From the NCBI GenBank assembly GCA_937934635.1, contig CALGZD010000078.1, positions 1 through 5,751 on the forward strand: a DNA stretch of 5,751 nt, in the 5' to 3' direction. The notes beneath the pieces were generated by a model. It was not told the origin of the DNA. It saw only the letters and a program-made list of their open reading frames with translations, and ran no database searches. Positions 1 to 4,681 of the stretch are shown here, piece by piece. Both the position numbers and the translations under genes were made by a program. The stretch's first letter is position 1. Each line of letters starts with the position of its first letter. This DNA comes from an uncultured Deinococcales bacterium. Its GTDB lineage: Bacteria > Deinococcota > Deinococci > Deinococcales > Trueperaceae.

Positions 1-356
1 TCCATCAGCATATCGCCTAGTTCAGACAAAATGTAAACAGCCAATAGTGCGGTAAAGGGTTCTCCATCATCACAAGCATGTTCCAAAGCATCGATGTTAT
101 CTAGAACTTTAGCAAGCTCATCTGGCGTCATATTAAAAAAAGGTGTCAAGCCATGTTTTTTGAGTAAAGTTTTTGCACGTTCTTCAAGGTGTTCTTGCTC
201 AATATAATCCTCTGCTGCCAACTGCACTGCTGAAACAGTGAGGTGTTGCCAACTATATGGCGCGATAACTGCCATGTCTTCATACTGTTTAAAGGCATCA
301 CTCTGATTTTGCTCGTCGTCGTAGTCTATAGGGTCAGGTGGGTAAAACTCAGGCAT
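1..356 (-). CDS. Hypothetical acidic protein, N-terminal part (gene runs off the left edge)
   Basis: An open frame reads leftward from an ATG at 356-354 to the window edge without a stop, giving 118 codons of a longer protein. The N-terminus is proline- and acid-rich (MPEFYPPDPIDYDDEQNQ). A soluble, probably helical region follows, with no signal peptide and no membrane segment. Visible stretches include YSWQHLTVSAVQLAAEDYIE near residues 34-53, a charged stretch (EQEHLEERAKTLLKKHGL) near 53-70, and EPFTALLAVYILSELGDMLM at the right end. I do not recognise the family and assign no function. The start is the first ATG of the frame, but upstream there is only a weak AAAG and no real Shine-Dalgarno. 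The gene is divergent from the permease gene. The left end of a probable insertion element lies about 45 bp upstream of its start, so its original promoter may have been displaced or replaced. Confidence 0.7.
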   Translation of the reverse strand, partial: MPEFYPPDPIDYDDEQNQSDAFKQYEDMAVIAPYSWQHLTVSAVQLAAEDYIEQEHLEERAKTLLKKHGLTPFFNMTPDELAKVLDNIDALEHACDDGEPFTALLAVYILSELGDMLM

Positions 357-391
357 AGCTTTAGTTTGACATATTTTAGGTGTGTTTTTTT

Positions 392-400
392 ATAAGTTTG
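392..400. repeat. Left copy of probable 9-bp target-site duplication
   Basis: The sequence ATAAGTTTG here is repeated exactly at 626-634. The two copies bracket the inverted-repeat ends of the element at 402-625. One extra A (401) lies between this copy and the left inverted repeat. A 9-bp direct repeat placed exactly at both ends is what a transposition event leaves behind. Confidence 0.65.
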
Positions 401-401
401 A

Positions 402-625
402 GGGTGCGTCCGAAATATAAATGATACATCCTGATTTATCATTTACTAAGATGTTTTTGTAGCTAAGCGTAATGAACAAAGCTACGACTTAGTGACAGGC
501 TAGAAACTTAGTGATTCAACCTCTTGTAAGTTCATTCATAAACTCTAAAGGTGTGTCCGTATCGGATATTCAAGGATTTTTGCATTATACCTAAATGTTC
601 TCACTCGCAATATTCGGACACATCC
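402..625. mobile_element. MITE-like non-autonomous element (~224 bp) with terminal inverted repeats
   Basis: The left end (402-418) begins GGGTGCGTCCGAAATAT. The right end (609-625), read on the minus strand, begins GGATGTGTCCGAATATT. The first 13 positions match with two differences. Immediately outside lies a perfect 9-bp direct repeat (392-400 and 626-634). No open frame of useful length is inside, so this is a transposase-less miniature element or a strongly decayed IS. A third copy of the end motif occurs internally at 549-559 (AGGTGTGTCCG), facing the right end. Other internal structure includes a perfect 8-bp inverted repeat (418-425 with 438-445), GTAGCT/AGCTAC (459-464 with 480-485), and a direct repeat ACTTAGTGA (487-495 and 506-514). 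The IS family is not assigned; a 9-bp duplication is compatible with several families, including IS1-like and IS4-like elements. It sits between two divergent genes and could affect both promoters. Confidence 0.6.
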
Positions 626-634
626 ATAAGTTTG
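626..634. repeat. Right copy of probable 9-bp target-site duplication
   Basis: ATAAGTTTG directly abuts the right inverted-repeat end (609-625) and is identical to 392-400. See the element at 402-625. Confidence 0.65.
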
Positions 635-642
635 CTGATATT

Positions 643-675
643 AGATTTTTGATGAGGTTTTGATAGGTTTTTGAT
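643..675 (+). repeat. Three tandem AGRTTTT(T)GAT repeats before the permease gene
   Basis: Three near-identical units lie in a row: AGATTTTTGAT (643-653), AGGTTTTGAT (655-664) and AGGTTTTTGAT (665-675). They start 12 and 10 bp apart, about one helical turn. The middle unit contains the predicted -35 hexamer of the permease promoter (TTGATA, 660-665). They could be a regulator-binding array or a simple replication-slippage repeat; the sequence alone does not decide. Confidence 0.45.
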
Positions 676-689
676 ACAAAGTTTAGAAT
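660..689 (+). promoter_or_regulatory. Predicted sigma70-type promoter of the permease gene
   Basis: A -35 hexamer TTGATA (660-665, five of six consensus bases) is followed after 18 bp by TAGAAT (684-689, five of six). Transcription would start near 696, about 14 nt before the GTG start at 710, leaving a very short leader. The promoter lies just outside the right end of the insertion element and overlaps the tandem repeat at 643-675. It was identified by consensus matching only. Confidence 0.4.
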
Positions 690-709
690 AAATATGAAAT
701 ACTGTTTCT

Positions 710-1888
710 GTGGCTAACTTTTCTGCTTTTCTCGCTTTTCGGCATATTCGTCGCCGTCCACTACAAAGCATCTTGACGATTTTGGGTGTGGCAGTTGGTG
801 TTATGGCGTTGGTGACAGCTTTATCTTTGACCAATGGGTTCATAGATGAACTAGTCAGTAGTACGTTAAAGGCGACGCCACATATTACGCTGGTACCTTT
901 TGATGGTAATCAAATTGAATTTGATGAAGGACAGCAAGATGCAATTACCTTCAGAGATGATGTTGATGCAGCCAGCCCCTTTTTAAATGTTCAAGCATTG
1001 ATTAGTAGGCGGGCAAATGCCAATTTAGGGATTAGTGGTCGAAAAGGATTTGTACAGCTTACGGGCATTGACCCTAATTTAATGACTGATATTTATGATT
1101 TAGATGTTTTGAATGAACATCAGGAAACGCTGATTGATGGGGAGGGTATCATTCTCGGCTCGAGCCTTGCGCGTTCTCTCAATGTATTCGCTGGTGATAC
1201 TATTCTTGTCTCAGACATTGATGCAAATCGTAAAACCTACACAGTGGCAGACACCTTTAGAGTCGGTAATGAAATCATTGACGGGGTTGGTGCTTTTGTT
1301 TCTCTCAAAAGCTTACAAGAGTTAATTGAGGTTGACAACAAAATCAGTGGCTACCATGTGCAGTTGCACAATGCTGATGCAGCAAATGATATAGCAGCTT
1401 CGCTCAGTCGTGAACAAGGTTTATTTGCCAATTCATGGCAAAACCTTTTTGGTAGTTTAATCACGCAGCTTCGCTTACAAAAAATCTTAATTGCGATTGT
1501 TATCTATCTGATAATTATTGTTGCAGCTATGGGCATTGCAAATATTCTGGTACTTACTGTTGCAGAAAAAACACAAGAGATTGGCATTTTGCGTGCGCTT
1601 GGTACATCTCGTGCTAGCATCATGCGAATTTTCATGCTGGAAGGTTTTATATTGGGTGGTACGGGTACAGTGCTTGGCATCTTGCTCGGTTTAGGGCTTA
1701 GTCTCTATTTTAAGTATCAACCCTATCCGCTCCCCGGTGATATCTACTTGATTACCCAACTTCCCGTTGAATTGCAGCTTAGAGATTTTTTGTGGGTTGC
1801 TTTGCTCTCGCTTTTTATAAGTATACTTGCTGGTTTACTTCCTGCGAGGAGAGCGAGTGGGCTCGAGCCTGCCGAAATCCTACGGTAA
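710..1888 (+). CDS. FtsX/LolC/LolE/MacB-type ABC transporter permease
   Basis: A 392-aa inner-membrane permease. It has a basic N-terminal stretch (FRHIRRRPLQ, residues 10-19), a first membrane helix at about 19-41, a large periplasmic domain of the MacB-PCD type at about 45-250, and three C-terminal membrane helices at about 257-283, 311-334 and 357-378. Family signatures are EKTQEIGILRALGTSR (286-301), the cytoplasmic segment that contacts the ATPase, and the ending LPARRASGLEPAEILR. Length and topology match LolC/LolE and related lipoprotein-export or MacB-like permeases, which work with a LolD/MacB-type ATPase. No ATPase gene adjoins it in this window, so the partner and substrate are unknown. 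The start is GTG: an in-frame TGA at 695-697 leaves it as the only reasonable start before residue 1. No Shine-Dalgarno is visible. The gene converges on the GGDEF-EAL gene and contains two copies of the CTCGAGCCT motif. A general-purpose lolC/lolE name is not justified without the operon. Confidence 0.88.
   Translation: MANFSAFLAFRHIRRRPLQSILTILGVAVGVMALVTALSLTNGFIDELVSSTLKATPHITLVPFDGNQIEFDEGQQDAITFRDDVDAASPFLNVQALISRRANANLGISGRKGFVQLTGIDPNLMTDIYDLDVLNEHQETLIDGEGIILGSSLARSLNVFAGDTILVSDIDANRKTYTVADTFRVGNEIIDGVGAFVSLKSLQELIEVDNKISGYHVQLHNADAANDIAASLSREQGLFANSWQNLFGSLITQLRLQKILIAIVIYLIIIVAAMGIANILVLTVAEKTQEIGILRALGTSRASIMRIFMLEGFILGGTGTVLGILLGLGLSLYFKYQPYPLPGDIYLITQLPVELQLRDFLWVALLSLFISILAGLLPARRASGLEPAEILR
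1159..1167 (+). repeat. Iterated motif CTCGAGCCT, copy 1
   Basis: This copy lies inside the permease gene within the perfect 10-bp palindrome GGCTCGAGCC (1157-1166). It is read in frame as Gly-Ser-Ser-Leu. The same 9-mer recurs at 1862, 2379 and 5128. Confidence 0.6.
1862..1870 (+). repeat. Iterated motif CTCGAGCCT, copy 2
   Basis: This copy lies near the 3' end of the permease gene within the perfect palindrome GGCTCGAGCC (1860-1869). It is read as Leu-Glu-Pro, a different frame from copy 1, so the repetition is not explained by a repeated peptide. Confidence 0.6.
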
Positions 1889-1913
1889 TGCAGGTATTTA
1901 GCTAATACAGGTA

Positions 1914-3854
1914 TTAGTGTGCCCGATAGTCACTATTTGGGGGAGTGTAGCCTGTTTTTGTTGGACTTTTTGCAATAGATGCACTGTTTGGATTAATCAA
2001 AAACTTTTGGTAGAAGCGGTCTGCGTCTATCGGTTTTGAGATGTGATACCCCTGTGCAAACTCACAACCTAGCTCTTGCAGGTGAAGAAGTTGTGTTTCT
2101 GTTTCTACACCTTCAGCAACAACTTCCAAAGCAAAGCTGTGTGCTAGATTCAAAATAGTCCTAATCATCGTCCATGCTTTGCTGTTATAACTTTCATCTA
2201 ATTCTTGAACAAATGATTTATCAATCTTGAGTTCATTCAACGGCAAGGAGCTTAAAATCGAGAGTGAAGAATAACCAGTACCAAAATCATCTAGTTTTAC
2301 CGTACAGCCGATTTGCTGGAGTTCATCAAGCCTGCTGAGTGCAATGTCATCAAAAGCCAGACTTTCTGTCACTTCGAGCTCGAGCCTCTTTGGGTCCAAT
2401 TGCTGTTGTGCTAGTAAGACCCGAATATCGTCAATAAAATTTTCTTGTTTAAACTGAGCCATGGATATATTGATGGCAATGCTAACATCGTGCCCTGCAT
2501 CTAACCAGCTCTTTAATTGTCTACAGCCTTCTTCAAGAACCCAGTTACCAATCGAAAGAATCAGACCAGATTTTTCAGCAATAGGTATAAAGTCTTCAGG
2601 TGAAACTTTACCCAACTTTGGATTAGTCCAGCGGAGAAGTGCTTCAGCACCATCCACCACACCAGTCTTTAAATTCATAATTGCTTGATAGTGCAATTCC
2701 AATTCATTGTTTTCAATGGCTGAGGCAAGCTCATCTTCTACAGCCTCTTGATAAGACATATGTTTGCCTAGTGCCGTATCGTAAACTATATAGTCGTCTT
2801 TAGACTTCTTGGCTACATTCATCCCCCAATCAAGTTTCTTTAAAAGTACGTGCGGCTCATCACCATCACCTGGATATTGGCAAGCACTTATATTCACAGG
2901 TAATGTCAAATGATAGTTCTTAAAGTCATAAGAGCGATTCAGTTCTTCACTAAAGTGCTTACAATATTCTGTCAAATGATTAAGGTTTTTCAGAGGTGCA
3001 ATGAGGCTAAATTCATCACCATCTGTTCGAGCTACAACACTATTGGAGGGAACTAGGTTTTTGATTCGCTGAGCCATGAGTTTTAGGCAGTAATCACCAA
3101 CATGCTGACCGTAGTGATCATTGATTCGCTTAAAGCCATTAATATCAATCTGTATGAGCCCGTAGTGCCTTTTCCCATCAGACTTACAAAGTGCTCTAAG
3201 TTTTCTAGTAAAAGCTGTGCGATTAGCAAGTTGCGTCACGCTATCTATGTAGCTGTAGCTTAAGACAGCTTTGGTTTTAGCTTCATTTTCTTTATGCATC
3301 AGTCTAAAGGAAGCTGAAAACATAAATAAATAAGCAGCACAAATGAATAAAAATGTTATTAAAGATGATTGAATAAAGGTGTCTTCTGCATTAGAACCTA
3401 GGCCAAGAAGGAAGAGACTTGCTACGGCTACAGTGAGCACAAAAAAAACAATACTTAAACGACGTCCAACTTTATTATCAAAAGCTATGAAGAGGTGAAA
3501 AAATAGGAGAGGTGTAATGAGACACAAGCCCAAAAAGTCTAAGTGGTACAGTCTTAAATCTTGTACCTGAGCTATGTACAAAGCATAAACAAGGCGGACT
3601 AATATCAAAAATACGTTAGAAACAGCTACTATTTTGGAGATATGTTTAAATTTTTTTGGTACGAGCGCAATCCCAATCATGATGCTCACACCAATAACAG
3701 CGGTGATTGCCAAGATGATAATTGCACCTTTACTTACACCTGTTATGAATACGAAGGACAATAAGATAGCTATGACTGCCAAGATATAGCTAGCCCAAAA
3801 TGATCTAAGCATTGCAACTTCAAAGGTTTGATTGTTTTTTCGAGATTTGCGCAT
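1914..3854 (-). CDS. Membrane-anchored GGDEF-EAL protein, probable c-di-GMP phosphodiesterase
   Basis: A 646-aa protein with about six membrane helices (approximately 17-39, 42-65, 76-95, 108-126, 132-151, 162-182) and no recognised sensor domain. A GGDEF domain covers about 200-360 and an EAL domain about 373-617. The EAL domain keeps the residues expected of an active c-di-GMP hydrolase: E404-A-L, N462, E494, D522-D523 (in DDFGTG), K543, E581 and Q601. The GGDEF domain keeps D237, N245 and D254, but its signature reads D278-G-D-E-F and the upstream RxxD inhibitory site is absent (PSNS at that place). Phosphodiesterase activity is therefore the safer prediction, and cyclase activity is uncertain. 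The ATG at 3854 gives the longest frame. An internal ATG at residue 15 (just before the first helix, with a weak GAAG ahead) is an alternative. Neither has a strong Shine-Dalgarno. The gene is a single transcription unit, convergent with the permease gene over a 25-bp gap. That gap holds only weak AT-rich inverted repeats and no T-run, so no convincing terminator. Confidence 0.92.
   Translation of the reverse strand: MRKSRKNNQTFEVAMLRSFWASYILAVIAILLSFVFITGVSKGAIIILAITAVIGVSIMIGIALVPKKFKHISKIVAVSNVFLILVRLVYALYIAQVQDLRLYHLDFLGLCLITPLLFFHLFIAFDNKVGRRLSIVFFVLTVAVASLFLLGLGSNAEDTFIQSSLITFLFICAAYLFMFSASFRLMHKENEAKTKAVLSYSYIDSVTQLANRTAFTRKLRALCKSDGKRHYGLIQIDINGFKRINDHYGQHVGDYCLKLMAQRIKNLVPSNSVVARTDGDEFSLIAPLKNLNHLTEYCKHFSEELNRSYDFKNYHLTLPVNISACQYPGDGDEPHVLLKKLDWGMNVAKKSKDDYIVYDTALGKHMSYQEAVEDELASAIENNELELHYQAIMNLKTGVVDGAEALLRWTNPKLGKVSPEDFIPIAEKSGLILSIGNWVLEEGCRQLKSWLDAGHDVSIAINISMAQFKQENFIDDIRVLLAQQQLDPKRLELEVTESLAFDDIALSRLDELQQIGCTVKLDDFGTGYSSLSILSSLPLNELKIDKSFVQELDESYNSKAWTMIRTILNLAHSFALEVVAEGVETETQLLHLQELGCEFAQGYHISKPIDADRFYQKFLINPNSASIAKSPTKTGYTPPNSDYRAH
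2379..2387 (+). repeat. Iterated motif CTCGAGCCT, copy 3
   Basis: This copy lies in the EAL-domain part of the minus-strand gene, so the motif is antisense to the gene. The coding strand reads AGG CTC GAG (Arg-Leu-Glu) within the RLELEVTES region. The plus-strand orientation is the same as in the other three copies. Confidence 0.6.
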
Positions 3855-3882
3855 AGGATGACTAACTTAGTTATTTCAAAAC

Positions 3883-3910
3883 TAGGTTTTAACCAGTATA
3901 GGTTTTAACC
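3883..3910. repeat. Tandem 12-bp operator-like repeat upstream of the GGDEF-EAL gene
   Basis: TAGGTTTTAACC occurs exactly at 3883-3894 and again at 3899-3910, a 16-bp period. Each unit contains the near-palindrome GGTTTTAACC (GGTTAAAACC on the other strand). The pair lies 28-56 bp ahead of the ATG at 3854 and overlaps the predicted promoter: the distal copy fills the spacer and touches the -10, and the proximal copy covers the expected start point. This is the position expected of a repressor site. The regulator is unknown. Confidence 0.5.
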
Positions 3911-3923
3911 CGAAAAATATAAA
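3895..3923 (-). promoter_or_regulatory. Predicted promoter of the GGDEF-EAL gene
   Basis: On the minus strand, TTTATA (3923-3918, four of six -35 bases) is followed after 17 bp by TATACT (3900-3895, five of six -10 bases). Transcription would begin near 3888, giving a leader of about 33 nt. The support is the -10 and the correct spacing; the -35 is weak, which would fit an activator- or repressor-controlled promoter. Confidence 0.4.
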
Positions 3924-4499
3924 GTAATTTCAAAGAATAACTAAAAGCGATTGTTTTTTGGGTTTAGCGTTTAAACATAATCTATTTGAGACTTCTATAG
4001 AAACTTGCTTTGAGATTGCCCTTAGTAAGTTATAGGGCTTAAGTAAACTGAGGTTATTTTAAGAAGATGAGATAACATAAACGTAATCTAGTTTTTTCTC
4101 ATTAAGTGGTTATCTTTTGACGGTCGTTTTCGTGTGGTTTAAGTTTGGGTGATGGGTGTTGAGGAGTTATGTTTGTTTTGGTTTCAAAACAGGTTTAATG
4201 GCATTTGCATTATTAATTCCAGCACGACCGATTCTATTTTGATGTTCATATTGACTTTACTAGTACAGCGACAACTGATACTAAAAGGGTATGTTTTGGA
4301 CGCTAAACTCTAAAAAGCTTATGGGTAAAGAATAGTATAGCTAATTCTGATTATTCACCCTTAGCGTTTCACTTGTTAAAGCACTACACTAATGCCTTAA
4401 ACAGTAATACGTAAAGTGTTTCTCACTGCTGGAATCTTTTTTGCAACCGCTATAAAAATCGGTTTGAGAGTTGCTTCAAAAATTGATGTAAATGCCCAA
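3924..4499. other. Long intergenic stretch with no convincing gene
   Basis: I see no supported protein or RNA gene here. Short hairpins are present: GCCCT/AGGGC around 4019-4040, and AACCG/CGGTT (4445-4449 with 4460-4464). TTAGCGTTT occurs near 3965 and again near 4362, with ACGCTAA in inverted form near 4300. One DnaA-box-like 9-mer (TTATTCACC, 4351-4359) is isolated. A 53-codon open frame (4152-4313) lacks a ribosome site and a recognisable product. A small RNA or a decayed gene cannot be excluded. Confidence 0.4.
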
Positions 4500-4558
4500 A
4501 ATGTATGAATATACATTCCTATGCATAAATATGTATGAATATCCCCTTTACATATATG
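4500..4558 (+). promoter_or_regulatory. Palindrome and direct-repeat cluster upstream of carB, ARG-box-like
   Basis: The cluster contains the inverted repeat AATGTAT/ATACATT (4500-4506 and 4511-4517), an exact 12-bp direct repeat ATGTATGAATAT (4501-4512 and 4531-4542, period 30), and the palindromes TATGCATA (4520-4527) and CATATATG (4551-4558). Compared with the enterobacterial ArgR half-site pattern TGAATWWWWATTCA, 4506-4519 matches about 12 of 14 positions and 4522-4535 (reverse strand) about 11 of 14. ArgR represses carAB in enterobacteria, so a similar role here is plausible. However, the two centres are 16 bp apart rather than the usual ~21, and other regulators could bind such AT-rich palindromes. 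Confidence 0.4.
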
Positions 4559-4589
4559 TTATGCTCCCAAGGCTTATAAGTTGATTTTT

Positions 4590-4646
4590 GGCAGATATTA
4601 CCCAGATATTATACCTAGATATTGTCTGCCTAGATATTACCCAGAC
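4590..4646 (+). repeat. Four AGATATT copies in the carB 5' region, with two competing hairpins
   Basis: AGATATT occurs at 4593-4599, 4604-4610, 4617-4623 and 4632-4638. The longer unit AGATATTACCCAGA is exact at 4593-4606 and 4632-4645, 39 bp apart. GGCAGA (4590-4595) is complementary to TCTGCC (4625-4630), while GTCTG (4624-4628) is complementary to CAGAC (4642-4646). The two stems share 4625-4628 and so exclude each other. If transcribed, this could be a switch ahead of carB. If not, it is a binding-site array: a possible promoter (TTGGCA 4588-4593, 16 bp, TATACC 4610-4615) would overlap it. No U-run follows, so a classical attenuator is not seen. Confidence 0.45.
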
Positions 4647-4681
4647 TTAAAGCAATTTAGCGAGCAGGTTGTGACTGTCTT

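Noticed and set aside
601..843. Minus-strand open frame of 80 codons
   Set aside because: It lies antisense to the well-supported permease start and across the element end, and its product has no recognisable features; it is a shadow frame.
1889..1913. Possible bidirectional terminator between the convergent genes (GTATT/AATAC, and CAGGTATT twice)
   Set aside because: The stems are only five AT-rich pairs and no T-run follows on either strand.
2461..2688. Plus-strand open frame of 75 codons inside the GGDEF-EAL gene
   Set aside because: It is antisense to the conserved EAL domain, whose motifs fix the real reading frame.
4152..4313. 53-codon plus-strand open frame in the long intergenic region, with a short hydrophobic stretch
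   Set aside because: It has no ribosome site at proper spacing, no recognisable product and AT-rich composition like its surroundings; chance is the better explanation.
4351..4359. DnaA-box-like TTATTCACC, hinting at an origin
   Set aside because: It is a single near-match with no cluster and no origin-linked genes in view.
4425..4443. Terminator-like AGTG/CACT hairpin followed by a T-run
   Set aside because: The stem has four pairs and is separated from the T-run by several bases; there is no gene upstream on that strand to terminate.
4492..4584. 30-codon tyrosine-rich open frame (six Tyr) that might be a leader peptide for carB
   Set aside because: The tyrosines come from the repeated ATGTATGAATAT sequence; there is no ribosome site, no Arg-codon run and no terminator hairpin behind it.
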